This document shows, one piece after another, positions 8,553 to 17,265 of a stretch of DNA of 62,547 nt. Source of the DNA: Desulfotomaculum sp. (GTDB lineage: Bacteria; Bacillota; Desulfotomaculia; Desulfotomaculales; Nap2-2B); assembly GCA_003485325.1 (NCBI GenBank), contig DMZI01000016.1, forward strand, positions 1-62,547, given 5' to 3'. A program made the translations under genes and the position numbers. The number at the start of each line of letters is the position of its first letter. The stretch's first letter is position 1. The notes under the pieces were generated by a model, which was not told the origin of the DNA, searched no databases, and saw only the letters and a program-made list of their open reading frames with translations.

Positions 8553-9317
8553 TTGGCTTTTGAAAATCTTAAAGTCGGGAGCGAGAACGGTGTTATTACG
8601 ATAACCCTCGCCCGCCCCCCGCTGAATGTTTTAACAATTCCCATGATGGAAGAAATGGTCGAGGCCTTTAAATGGGCAAAAAATGAACCGGGCGGCATAG
8701 TTGTTCTGGATGCCGAAGGAAAAGCTTTCTCGGCGGGCGTGGATGTCGCCGACCATACTCCGGACAAGGTGGACAGCATGATCGATGTTTTTGACCGCCT
8801 TTTCCTGGCCATGGACGCAGTGGAAAAACCGATCGTCTGTCTGGTAAACGGCGCCGCGCTCGGCGGCGGCTGTGAAGTTGTTCTTTTCTGTGACATGGTT
8901 GTCGCCTCTGAAAAGGCCAAACTCGGCCAGCCTGAAATCCAGGTGGGTGTTTTCCCGCCTGTCGCCTGTTTCCTGCTGCCCAGGCTTGCTTCCTGGCCGA
9001 GAGCCCTGGAGCTTCTTTTGAGCGGTGATGTAATCGGCGCCGAACAGGCCGAGAAGTTTGGCATAGTCAACAAGGTCCTTCCGGCGGATAATTTCAAAGA
9101 AAGCGCCATGGAATATTTAAAGAAGTTTACCGCACTGAGCCCGGTGGTCCTGGCCATGACCAAAAAAGCCGCCAGAGCGGGCCTGGGGAAGGGTTTTGCA
9201 GAGGGCATCAAGGATATAGACCGCATTTATCTTAAGGAACTGATGGTCACCGCCGATGCGCAGGAAGGGTTAAAAGCCTTTATGGAAAAGAGGCGCCCGG
9301 TCTGGCAGGGCAAATAG
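8553..9317 (+). CDS. bamR: Cyclohexa-1,5-diene-1-carbonyl-CoA hydratase
   Basis: A 254-residue enoyl-CoA hydratase/crotonase. The FSAGVDV-ADHTP stretch (about 56-67) and the GAALGGGCE oxyanion-hole segment (about 98-106) match dienoyl-CoA hydratases (Dch/BamR) rather than generic enoyl-CoA hydratases. It would hydrate the product of benzoyl-CoA reduction to 6-hydroxycyclohex-1-ene-1-carbonyl-CoA. TTG start with an AAGGGG site upstream. It sits after the bamA terminator and before the next pathway enzyme, so the three genes encode consecutive steps. A general short-chain hydratase cannot be fully excluded. Confidence 0.85.
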   Translation: MAFENLKVGSENGVITITLARPPLNVLTIPMMEEMVEAFKWAKNEPGGIVVLDAEGKAFSAGVDVADHTPDKVDSMIDVFDRLFLAMDAVEKPIVCLVNGAALGGGCEVVLFCDMVVASEKAKLGQPEIQVGVFPPVACFLLPRLASWPRALELLLSGDVIGAEQAEKFGIVNKVLPADNFKESAMEYLKKFTALSPVVLAMTKKAARAGLGKGFAEGIKDIDRIYLKELMVTADAQEGLKAFMEKRRPVWQGK

Positions 9318-9386
9318 CCTGTCTTAGGCGGAAGGCCTTGAGTTTTAGGTAGCAAAGTTAAAAAGTTATAAGGAGGAATTTGCATA

Positions 9387-10457
9387 ATGGGTGTACCTTC
9401 AAAGATTGAAACATGGCAAATGGTTGAACCCGGTAAATTACAGCGGGCAAGCATTGACGTTCCGGAACTGAAACCAGGCGAAGTGTTGGTGGAGGTCGCA
9501 GCCTGCGGCGTTTGCCACACTGACGTTGGTTATTTTTATGATGGCGTGCCAACCGTTAACAAGCCCCCTCTGACCCTCGGGCACGAGATCAGCGGTGTAG
9601 TAGTAGCCGGGGAAGAAAAGCTAATCGGCAAGGAAGTCATCATTCCGGCAGTCATGCCCTGCAACAAATGCGCAATCTGCGCTTCCGGCAGGGGCAACCG
9701 CTGCCTGGCGCAGAAGATGCCCGGCAACAGCCTGGGCATGTACGGCGGCTTCTCCAGCCATATCCCCGTTCCCGCAGAGGATCTCTGCGTTGTTGAGGAT
9801 AGAAAGGGCATGCCTTTGCAGTGGCTGGCGGTAGTGGCGGACGCGATTACTTCTCCTTACCAGGCGGCAATTAAAGCCGGAGTTAAGGAAGGGGATCTTG
9901 TAATCATAACCGGTGCAACGGGCGGAATCGGCACCTACATGACCCAGATTGCAAGCGCTCTGGGCGCCAAGGCGGTAGTCGCCATTGCCCGCAACAAGGA
10001 AAAGCTGGAGCGTTCTTTAAGCTACGGCGCAACCTGTGCAATCAGCACGCAGGACAAAGACATGAAAGCCATCACTGCAGAATTCCGTGATTACTGCAAG
10101 GCCAATGGTCTCCCTGCCAACGTAGGTTGGAAGATCTTCGAGTCCACCGGGACAAAGATGGGCCAGGAAATTGCCCTGAATTTCCTCTCCTTTGTAGGCA
10201 AAATGATGGTTCTTGGATTCGGCATGCAGAAAGTTGAATACATGATCTCCCGGTTGATGGCTTTTGACGCCGAAATCGAAGGGACATGGGGCTGCCTGCC
10301 CAAGTACTATCCCGAAGTCCTGAATATGGTCTTGGACGGAAAGATAAAGGTTGAACCTTTCGTAGACGTACGGCCGATGAGCCAGATCGCCACCGGTTTC
10401 GAAGAGACTCATGCCGGCAAATTGATGAAAAGGATTGTCTTAACTCCTGATTTTTAA
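9387..10457 (+). CDS. bamQ: 6-hydroxycyclohex-1-ene-1-carbonyl-CoA dehydrogenase
   Basis: A 356-residue zinc-dependent medium-chain dehydrogenase. Catalytic zinc ligands appear in CGVCH (40-44) and GHE (65-67). Structural zinc cysteines are at about 92, 95, 98 and 106, and a Rossmann GATGGIG motif lies at about 175-181. The N-terminal third resembles Had/BamQ. It oxidises the hydratase product to 6-oxocyclohex-1-ene-1-carbonyl-CoA, the BamA substrate, reducing NAD+. ATG follows AGGAGG. A strong terminator comes directly after, so bamR and bamQ likely form one transcript. Confidence 0.9.
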   Translation: MGVPSKIETWQMVEPGKLQRASIDVPELKPGEVLVEVAACGVCHTDVGYFYDGVPTVNKPPLTLGHEISGVVVAGEEKLIGKEVIIPAVMPCNKCAICASGRGNRCLAQKMPGNSLGMYGGFSSHIPVPAEDLCVVEDRKGMPLQWLAVVADAITSPYQAAIKAGVKEGDLVIITGATGGIGTYMTQIASALGAKAVVAIARNKEKLERSLSYGATCAISTQDKDMKAITAEFRDYCKANGLPANVGWKIFESTGTKMGQEIALNFLSFVGKMMVLGFGMQKVEYMISRLMAFDAEIEGTWGCLPKYYPEVLNMVLDGKIKVEPFVDVRPMSQIATGFEETHAGKLMKRIVLTPDF

Positions 10458-10472
10458 AAGTAACTGAATAAG

Positions 10473-10505
10473 AAAAAGGGGGTTTTGAAGAAAACCCCTT
10501 TTTTT
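10473..10505 (+). terminator. Rho-independent terminator after bamQ
   Basis: GGGGTTTT and AAAACCCC arms, extended by A/T pairs, around a GAAG loop, followed by seven T residues, 16 bases after the bamQ stop. Confidence 0.85.
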
Positions 10506-10933
10506 GCATTTATTATAACAATTTAATTTATAATAGAAATAGAAATCCAAGCTGCAAATAGAATAGGCCGCCGTATTCACCGTTCGCTAAGTGCTTCGTG
10601 CCAGCGCCGCCAATCGGCTTGCTTCGGGCAGGGCCAGGCGATGCTGCAAAGGCGGCAAGACAGGCAGCAGATGAAGGAAGGCTAGCCTTCTGTCTTGTGT
10701 CGCAGCAAGGCTCAACTATCGGCTGAGGCTGACACCTGATATTTGAGCCTTTTTAAGCGCAAAACTTCCGATTGATCCCTTCAAGAACCGTACCTACTTG
10801 CTTGTAAGGATAAGCACTTTAATATTTAAGCGCACATATATCTTTAGAAATTATAATAATCCGTCTAGCATAAAGTAAAGCAATATTTTAAAAAATTTGA
10901 TTTAATAAATGTTGTTGTAAAGGTGGGCGCCGC
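10506..10933. other. Gene-free gap between bamQ and the acyl-CoA synthetase
   Basis: About 430 bases with no convincing frame. A GC-richer block (about 10565-10740) stands out from AT-rich flanks and contains a short perfect palindrome AAGGCTAGCCTT flanked by CAAGACAG and CTGTCTTG. It may be a decayed insertion or a structured RNA; nothing identifies it. Confidence 0.4.
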
Positions 10934-12316
10934 ATGAAAAAAGATCTTCATCCGCTTTTTTATCCCCGCAGCGCCGCTGTTTTAGGAGCAGGCGCCGATC
11001 CGGAAAGGGTCGGGTTTAATATTTTTGAAAGTATAGTATACGGTGGGTTTAAGGGACCCTTATATCCGATACACCCAAAGCTCAAGAATATCCTGGGATA
11101 CGACGTGTACCCCAGCCTGGATAAAGTCCCCGGCCCCGTTGATGTGGCAGTAATCGCGTTGAACCAGTTCAGCACTGTGGATGTTCTGGAGGAATGCGCA
11201 CGCTGCGGAGTCAAAGGGATTCTCAGTATTGCTGGCGGGTTCGGGGAAGTGGGTACTGAAGGAGTAAAACTTGAGAACAAACTTGCTGAAAGAGCGAATG
11301 AACTCGGTATCCCCCTGATCGGTCCTAATACTCTCGGATTCATCAACGATGACGGAAATTTTTACGCCACCTTTTATCCCTTGAGGTTAATCAAGGGCGG
11401 GGTTTCAGTTATTTCTCAAAGCGGCGGCATGGGCCTGACGATCATGCAGAAAGCCCTCGACGAGATGATGGGTATGAATAAATGGATCGGGGTCGGGAAT
11501 CGAGCAGCGCTCGAGTTCTCCGATTATTTAGCCTACCTGGGGGATGATCCTGCCACAAGAGTTATCGGTGTATTTATGGAGGGCTCCGAGGACGCTTTAA
11601 AATTTGTCAAACTGATCAGGGAAATTTGCCTGAAGAAACCTGTTGTTGTTTTTAAAGCAGGCCAGACAAAGGAATCGGACTACATGGCCATGACGCACAC
11701 GGGCAGTCTGGCCGGGCCTTACCGGCTTTATAGGGATATTCTGAAGCAGAACGGAGCGATAGTTGTTGATACAGTAGAAGAACTGGTCGCATGCTGTAAG
11801 GCTCTTTCCCTTTCGCAACTGCCGGAGGGAAAAAGAGTCGGAGTCTTAACTCACACGGCAGGACCAAGCATAGTGGCGGCCGACTACATGCTCCAGCTAG
11901 GCTGTGAACTGCCAAAGTACGCGCCGGAAACATATCAAAGAGTGCGGGACGTTATCGGCCAAAATCCGCCTGTTGTCCTAAAAAACCCGTTGGATGCGGC
12001 GGGGCTCGGATTTCCTGCCCTCACATACGGCAGAATTGCCGATGCTGTCTTGGGTGATCCCTCGATGGATATAATGATGGCTATCTATTGCCTGCATAAG
12101 AACTGGCGCTTCCCTTCCCGGGAAATCATCGACGTGCGGAATAAATGGAATAAGCCGGCCGTAGCCTATTATGTTTCCACTGTCGGGGATTCTGCGATAG
12201 ACAGGGAGATGCTGCAAAAAGAAGGTGTGCCTTTATATATTAGCGCAAGGGAAGCTGCCCGGGCGGTTTACGCCTTATATGAGTACAAGCAAATACTTTC
12301 CAGCCAGGCTCAATGA
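10934..12316 (+). CDS. NDP-forming acyl-CoA synthetase, alpha part
   Basis: A 460-residue protein with the CoA-binding domain (about 5-130) and a succinyl-CoA-ligase-like domain. The phospho-histidine motif HTGSLAG is present with His255. This is the alpha half of ADP-forming acyl-CoA synthetases, which interconvert acyl-CoA plus ADP and Pi with acid plus ATP (or the reverse). The beta ATP-grasp part is encoded next in another frame; in most bacterial homologues both are one chain of about 700 residues. Next to aromatic degradation genes it may conserve energy from a CoA thioester or activate an aromatic acid; the direction is not shown by the sequence. Confidence 0.87.
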   Translation: MKKDLHPLFYPRSAAVLGAGADPERVGFNIFESIVYGGFKGPLYPIHPKLKNILGYDVYPSLDKVPGPVDVAVIALNQFSTVDVLEECARCGVKGILSIAGGFGEVGTEGVKLENKLAERANELGIPLIGPNTLGFINDDGNFYATFYPLRLIKGGVSVISQSGGMGLTIMQKALDEMMGMNKWIGVGNRAALEFSDYLAYLGDDPATRVIGVFMEGSEDALKFVKLIREICLKKPVVVFKAGQTKESDYMAMTHTGSLAGPYRLYRDILKQNGAIVVDTVEELVACCKALSLSQLPEGKRVGVLTHTAGPSIVAADYMLQLGCELPKYAPETYQRVRDVIGQNPPVVLKNPLDAAGLGFPALTYGRIADAVLGDPSMDIMMAIYCLHKNWRFPSREIIDVRNKWNKPAVAYYVSTVGDSAIDREMLQKEGVPLYISAREAARAVYALYEYKQILSSQAQ

Positions 12317-13022
12317 TAAACGCAGGAGGTGTTCTAAAGCGCAGGTAAAAGAAATTTTGGATAAAATCAAATCTGACGGGAGAAAACTGCTTTTTGAGGA
12401 TGAGGTCAAGCGGCTTCTCGCCTTAAATGGAATAGCGGTTACTCCTTGTGAGGTGGCGCATAATGAGGACCAGGCGGTTCAACTGGCCGCAAAGTTTGGC
12501 TACCCTTCGGTCCTCAAAGTCCGTTCAGTTTTCTATACACATAAGTCGGATTGCGGCGGCGTGAAGCTTAACCTTCCTGATGAAAACGGAGTCCGGATGG
12601 CTTTTCGCGAAATCAGAGCGGCAGTCGCAGAGCAGGAGCCGGAAGCCTGTATAACTGTACAGCCCATGGCCGGCGCCGGAACGGAAGTAATCATTGGAGT
12701 GACCACCGATAATCACTTCGGCAAAGTGATCATGTTCGGCCTGGGGGGTGTCTTTACTGAAATTTTTGAAGACGTGACCTTCAGGTTAATTCCCATTACA
12801 AGGAAAGATGCCTTTGAAATGCTTGAGTCTGTAAAAGGGAGCATGCTCCTGGAAGGCTACAGGGGAAAGCCCCCGGCGGACCGTGAGTCCTTGGTTGAAG
12901 CGCTTTTAAAAGTATCCAAACTGGTTGAGGATAACGAGGAAATCAAGGAACTTGACCTCAACCCGGTAGTAGTTTATGAAAATGGCCTGCTTGTTTTGGA
13001 CGGAAGGGGAACACTGTCTTAA
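12279..13022 (+). CDS. NDP-forming acyl-CoA synthetase, beta part (ATP-grasp)
   Basis: The conserved part, from about 12348 to the stop, is an ATP-grasp domain of the acyl-CoA synthetase beta type. It has the EDEVKRLLALNGI start helix, GGVFTEIFEDV and the LDLNPVVV end motif. The start is unclear. ATG at 12279 overlaps the alpha gene by 38 bases and has no good ribosome site. A fine AGGAGGT at 12324 has no in-frame start at the right distance. TTG at 12357 would give a sensible N-terminus with a weak site. Alternatively the two halves are one gene broken by a frameshift or joined by frameshifting. Combined length (about 710) matches fused homologues. Confidence 0.8.
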   Translation: MSTSKYFPARLNDKRRRCSKAQVKEILDKIKSDGRKLLFEDEVKRLLALNGIAVTPCEVAHNEDQAVQLAAKFGYPSVLKVRSVFYTHKSDCGGVKLNLPDENGVRMAFREIRAAVAEQEPEACITVQPMAGAGTEVIIGVTTDNHFGKVIMFGLGGVFTEIFEDVTFRLIPITRKDAFEMLESVKGSMLLEGYRGKPPADRESLVEALLKVSKLVEDNEEIKELDLNPVVVYENGLLVLDGRGTLS

Positions 13023-13067
13023 AACAGCTTCCCTTAATTTTTTGATTTCATTTTTTTACTATTAGAT

Positions 13068-14480
13068 TTAGATTATGCTATAATTTTGTTCGTCAAAAAG
13101 TATTTGATCAAGTTCATCCTCAGTGAAAATTCCTTCGCTAAGGATTATCTCTCTTGGTGTGGTATCCATTTGCTTGGCACGTGTGGCCAGTTCTGTGCAC
13201 CTGGCATAGCCGAGGTGGGGGACAAGAGCGGTCAGCCCCCAGTTCTTCCAGCTTAATTCTAGGTGTTCCCGGCAGGCTTTTTCATTTGAAGTGATTCCCC
13301 GTATACATCTGGAGGCGAATATGTGATCGGCTTTTTCCAGAATTGAGATTGATTCAAACAAGCCGTGGGAAAGAAGGGGCAGGAAGGCGTTTAATTCAAG
13401 ACGGCCGCGGCGGATAACCTCACAGACGACATAATCGTTTGCAATAACTCTCATGGCTACCTGCTCGACCATTTCCGCAATTACCGGATTAACCTTGCCG
13501 GGCATGATTGATGAACCGGCCTGGACTTCCGGCAGTCTTATTTCAGCAATTCCGGCCCGCGGTCCTGAATGGAGCATCATCAGGTCGCTGGTAATTTTGG
13601 ATAGGTTTGCGGCATGTATCTTCAACATGCCCGATACAAACGCAAAAGCGTCAAGGTTCTGGGTTGCGTCGATCAAATTTCCCGCCGGGGCAAGCCCAAG
13701 GCCGGTATTTTTATTAATCATCTCCACCGCCATGCGTCCAAATCCCTTGGGCGCCGTTATTCCGGTGCCGATTGCCGTTCCGCCCAGGTTTACGCGGCTT
13801 AGAACATCCTCGCATTCCAGAAACCTTGTCCTGTCCCGTTTAATAACCGCAGCGTAGGCGTTGAACTCATCTCCTAGGATTAAGGGAACCGCGTCCTGGT
13901 GTTGTGTTCTGCCCATTTTAAGGATGCCTTTAAATTCCCTGCTTTTATCCTCAAGCGCATTGATCAACTCTGTCACAGCTATCGGAAGATTGCGGAAAAG
14001 AACAATCATCGCTATTCTGATTGCTGTAGGGATAGTGTCGTTAGTTGATTGGTGTAAGTTTACATGATCATTGGGGTGGATAACCTGGTAGTTTCCCTTT
14101 TTTTCGCCTAATATTTCCAGGGCGCGGTTGGCAATAACTTCATTGGCGTTCATGTTTGTCGAAGTTCCTGCACCGCCTTGGAATACATCAACAAGAAACT
14201 GGTCAAGCAAGCTTCCGTTGATAATATCATCACAGGCTTGTATTATCGCCTCGCCAACCCTCCTATCCAGATATTCCAGTTTTATATTTACCTGAGCGCA
14301 GGCTTTTTTTACCTGACAGAGTGCGCGAATTAATTCAGGGTGAAGCCTGTATCCGGAAACAGCGAAATTTTCCTGGGCGCGTAAAGTATGAATTCCCCAG
14401 TAAGCATCATTTGGTACTCTCTTTTCACCAATAAGATCATGTTCAATTCTTTTTGTACTTTCTTTTTCAGGATCAATCAT
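13068..14480 (-). CDS. aspA: Aspartate ammonia-lyase (aspartase/fumarase family)
   Basis: About 470 residues, close to the usual aspartase length. The superfamily signature GSSIMPGKVNP is intact, as are the TSTNMNANEV and HPNDHVN-type active-site segments. The reaction is reversible deamination of aspartate to fumarate. ATG at 14480 is preferred since GAGGTGG lies six bases upstream; an in-frame GTG at 14489 falls inside that site. Class II fumarase is the main alternative, but the overall sequence is more aspartase-like. It converges on the acyl-CoA synthetase genes and has its own promoter. Confidence 0.85.
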   Translation of the reverse strand: MIDPEKESTKRIEHDLIGEKRVPNDAYWGIHTLRAQENFAVSGYRLHPELIRALCQVKKACAQVNIKLEYLDRRVGEAIIQACDDIINGSLLDQFLVDVFQGGAGTSTNMNANEVIANRALEILGEKKGNYQVIHPNDHVNLHQSTNDTIPTAIRIAMIVLFRNLPIAVTELINALEDKSREFKGILKMGRTQHQDAVPLILGDEFNAYAAVIKRDRTRFLECEDVLSRVNLGGTAIGTGITAPKGFGRMAVEMINKNTGLGLAPAGNLIDATQNLDAFAFVSGMLKIHAANLSKITSDLMMLHSGPRAGIAEIRLPEVQAGSSIMPGKVNPVIAEMVEQVAMRVIANDYVVCEVIRRGRLELNAFLPLLSHGLFESISILEKADHIFASRCIRGITSNEKACREHLELSWKNWGLTALVPHLGYARCTELATRAKQMDTTPREIILSEGIFTEDELDQILFDEQNYSII

Positions 14481-14526
14481 CTTATCCACCTCTTCAAATA
14501 TTTCAGGTTAGTAGCTAAATAATATA

Positions 14527-14556
14527 ATAATATAAAAATCAGAAAGTATTTGTCAA
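14527..14556 (-). promoter_or_regulatory. Sigma-A promoter of aspA
   Basis: On the minus strand TTGACA (14551-14556), 18-base spacer, TATTAT (14527-14532), about 47 bases before the aspA start. Confidence 0.7.
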
Positions 14557-14643
14557 TATTTATTATACTTGAAAGTTCAGCATAACAATTTTAAGGTCAA
14601 GTCCCAAATTGTGTGTAAAATTCCTCAGTTAGTTTTTATCAAC

Positions 14644-14769
14644 TTGAACACCGCCGCTTAAATTATCCAGCTCGCCAGTCGACAGTCAAGGGTAAAGGCT
14701 ACGCCTCCGCTTCGCGGACCCTTGACAGCCGCCTGGCTTCGCTGGTAAGGGTTATCAAGCGGTGTTCAA
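14644..14769. repeat. 126-nt nested imperfect palindrome
   Basis: Outer arms TTGAACACCGC (14644-14654) and GCGGTGTTCAA (14759-14769) are perfect complements. Inside, CCAGC/GCTGG, GCCAG/CTGGC and GTCAAGGGT/ACCCTTGAC pair in nested order. Small hairpins AGGCTACGCCT and CCGCTTCGCGG form the tip. The whole unit could fold as one long cruciform or RNA hairpin. It looks like a small mobile or REP-type element; no protein is encoded. Confidence 0.75.
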
Positions 14770-14815
14770 TGGTAAATATATTGGCATTTATCTGATATGC
14801 ACAACATTGTTTCGA

Positions 14816-15016
14816 TCACAGGCCTGTTTTTGCTCTTTTTGCCACTGTAAGTATTCGGCTCATATCCAGGTACTTTTTGCTGGATGTCCACTTATCATCA
14901 AGTTCCATGAGTAGGGTGCCTATCAAACGGACTGCTGACTCCCGGTTGGGGAAAATACGGATAACCCGCTCCCGGCGCCTAATCTCCTCGTTCAGGCGTT
15001 CAATGTATTTGCTAAA
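14816..15016 (-). pseudogene. IS256/mutator-family transposase, C-terminal remnant
   Basis: A minus-strand frame of about 66 codons reads as the C-terminus of an IS256-type transposase: IERLNEEIRRRERVIRIFPN, then a conserved RLIGTLLMELDDKW stretch, and a normal stop. An in-frame stop and unrelated sequence precede it, so the N-terminal five-sixths are missing. Confidence 0.75.
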
Positions 15017-15406
15017 CTAAAAGTGTACCAATTTTAGCCCTTTGATCAGCGAAAAGTAGTTAGTTATAGACGCCGGGGTGGAATATGAGAAAAATCCCGG
15101 ATTGGCTGATACTGTTTTACAGGCGTTCAAGAAAGTTTCTGTCATTTTGACAAGCAACAGGGGTTTGCGAAAAAGTTGTAGCTGATGATGCTATGGCTGT
15201 TGCATTTCGTTGGTAAAGGTCCTTTTTTATTTACTTACCCACTTTACCTGCTTTTTGGAATATAATAGATGTATAGACATCTATGCAAACATCCCCTTTA
15301 TTATAGTTACCAAAACTTCCGGTCTTTCCAAAACGTTGAGACTACTGGTCCTTTCACGGGAACTTAAGGGAACATTGATTAATATTTATTTTTAGGAGGA
15401 CAACCT
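15017..15406. other. Gap before the thymidylate-synthase-like gene
   Basis: About 390 bases. A short frame near 15080-15185 (about 35 codons) is open but not recognisable and may be part of the same decayed insertion. A TATAAT at 15261-15266 lacks a convincing -35 element. The gene's AGGAGG site is at 15393-15398. Confidence 0.35.
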
Positions 15407-16147
15407 ATGGAACTATTAAACATAGTCAACATTGACGCTGAAAACCTGCCTGAGGCCTGGTATCTGTTACAGAAAAAACTCTGGGATATAGATGCTTATG
15501 AATACCGCGTCGAGCATGGTTCATACCCTGGGATGCTCCGAAGAGAATTCGATTTTGTAGTTTGCCGGATCAGAAGGCCTCACATTAGGCCCCTATGCGA
15601 TATCATCCCATATAATATGAGCTTTCCACCCCCGACTACCGCCGCAAAAATCGAGGAATACTTCAACTCCTACATCCTAAATCCGTTAGTACCGGAAAAT
15701 ACCTTCTATACCTATGGCGAGAGGATTGTCCCACAAGTTTTAGAGGTTATCCGCCGGTTTCAGACCTGGGGGTTCGGACATGCCAAAGCCTCTATTACAA
15801 TAGCCAAACCGGAAGACATTACTGCCTTAAGAACCTCCGACGACCCGGAAAGTCGTGCCTCAGAGCCCTGCTTACGTGAAATTACCTTTAAAATGAGGCG
15901 TGACCGTGAGGACAATATCTGGCGGCTGCATATGGTAATATACTTCAGGGTGTGGGATCTTTTTGGGGGATTTCCTGAAAACCTCGGAGGCCTTCAGCTG
16001 CTTAACGAATGGGTAGTTGCAAGTATAGGCCCCAACCCAAAGACCGATGAGCCACTGGAAACCGGTGAAATGATTGTTATGTCTCCTTCTTTAAATGTGC
16101 GTGAACACATCTTCAACTACTCAAAAGAGCGTGTCGGAAAGATTTAG
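15407..16147 (+). CDS. Thymidylate-synthase-superfamily protein (archaeal-like)
   Basis: 246 residues. The C-terminal half has the order of thymidylate synthase: a Pro-Cys pair (Cys155 would be the nucleophile) and an RVWDLFGGFPENLGG segment matching the RSADVFLGLPFN region of ThyA. A later SPSLNVREH segment corresponds to the nucleotide-binding HxY region. The length fits the shorter methanogen-type enzymes better than bacterial ThyA. The N-terminal half is unfamiliar. ATG has a strong AGGAGG site. It may make dTMP or a modified pyrimidine; whether it is catalytically active is unknown. It stands alone at the edge of the presumed genomic island. Confidence 0.6.
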   Translation: MELLNIVNIDAENLPEAWYLLQKKLWDIDAYEYRVEHGSYPGMLRREFDFVVCRIRRPHIRPLCDIIPYNMSFPPPTTAAKIEEYFNSYILNPLVPENTFYTYGERIVPQVLEVIRRFQTWGFGHAKASITIAKPEDITALRTSDDPESRASEPCLREITFKMRRDREDNIWRLHMVIYFRVWDLFGGFPENLGGLQLLNEWVVASIGPNPKTDEPLETGEMIVMSPSLNVREHIFNYSKERVGKI

Positions 16148-16269
16148 GACTTGATCGATTTAGCGGATATGTTATGCGGATATATGATATATTATAATAA
16201 AGCTTAAATAAGTCTATATAAGTATAAGTAAATTGGCCTCCATATAGATCTCTGGAGGCCTAATCTTAT

Positions 16270-16312
16270 TGGAACAGGTGGTCGGATTAAACCGACGGCC
16301 TGCGCATTACGA
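16270..16312 (-). repeat. Degenerate tRNA-Thr 3'-half, probable attachment-site repeat
   Basis: These 43 bases match the 3' half of the tRNA-Thr gene at 25363-25437 in the same orientation, from the anticodon through the T arm and acceptor to CCA. There are only a few substitutions and a one-base deletion in the T loop. The 5' half of a tRNA is absent. Such 3'-end duplications mark the far end of elements that integrate into tRNA genes. Confidence 0.7.
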
Positions 16313-16379
16313 TTGTGTACCTGGAGGTAATTGATTTATACCGATACAATTTCCTTTGACAACATTAACAATTCTTTGG

Positions 16380-17265
16380 CGATGCTGGAGGTATAACTGG
16401 GTGTTGGAATTCGATATCAAGGGTCTATTTGATAACATTGACCATGAATTGTTGATGAAGGCAGTCCAAAAACACACAGATATCCCATGGGTCATCCTCT
16501 ATATCCAAAGATGGCTCAAGGCGCCTTTCCAGATGCCAGACGATACGATAAAAGAGCGTACAAAAGGCACTCCTCAGGGGGGAGTTATTAGTCCGGTTTA
16601 GCTAATCTGTTCTTACACTACGCATTTGACATGTGGATGGTTCGGAACCATCCCGACAAACCGTTTGCTCGTTATGCCGATGATGCTGTGGCCCATTGTC
16701 GCAGCAAAGAGGATGCGGAAAAGCTTCACGACAGCCTGAAGAAACGGTTTGCGGAGTGCAGGCTGGAATTACATCCAGATAAGACCCGCATTGTGTACTG
16801 TAAAGATGATGACCGGCGAGGCAATCATCCGGAGATCAAATTTGATTTTTTGGGTTATACCTTCCGGTCGAGGAGATCTAAGAACAGGCATGGAAAGCAC
16901 TTCATCAACTTCACCCCTGCAGTCAGCAACAAAGCTAAAAAGGCCATGCGACAGAAGATTCACGACTGGCGTATACATTTAAAGCCAGATAAGACCCTTG
17001 AAGATTTGTCTCGGATGTTCAACCCGTAATCAGAGGATGGGTTAACTACTATGGGCGCTTTTACAAATCGGAAATGTACTCGGCACTACGGCACATGAAC
17101 CGGGCTTTGGTCCGCTGGGTGCGACGCAAATACAAGAAATGCACCAGGCATCATCGGCGGGCGGAATACTGGCTAGTAAGATTGCTAGACGCGAACCGAA
17201 GTTGTTCGTGCACTGGCAGATGGGGATATATCCAGCGGCTGGATGATGGGAGCCGGATGAGCTGA
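16380..17265 (+). pseudogene. Group II intron reverse transcriptase/maturase, broken
   Basis: Three frames together give an LtrA-like protein. 16380-16601 carries the LEFDIKGLFDNIDH and GTPQGGVISP motifs. 16631-17029 carries the catalytic YADD and the FLGYTF maturase-proximal segment. 17030-17265 carries GWVNYYGRFY-like and RWVRRKYKK sequence typical of the maturase domain. Frameshifts occur near 16600 and 17028. The first roughly 100 residues of the reverse transcriptase domain and the 5' intron RNA are missing, so the element is dead. Confidence 0.85.

Noticed and set aside
8534..9226. 230-codon minus-strand frame opposite bamR
   Set aside because: Antisense shadow of a well-identified hydratase.
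16270..16312. Functional second tRNA-Thr
   Set aside because: Only the 3' half is present, with a base missing from the T loop; kept as a repeat instead.
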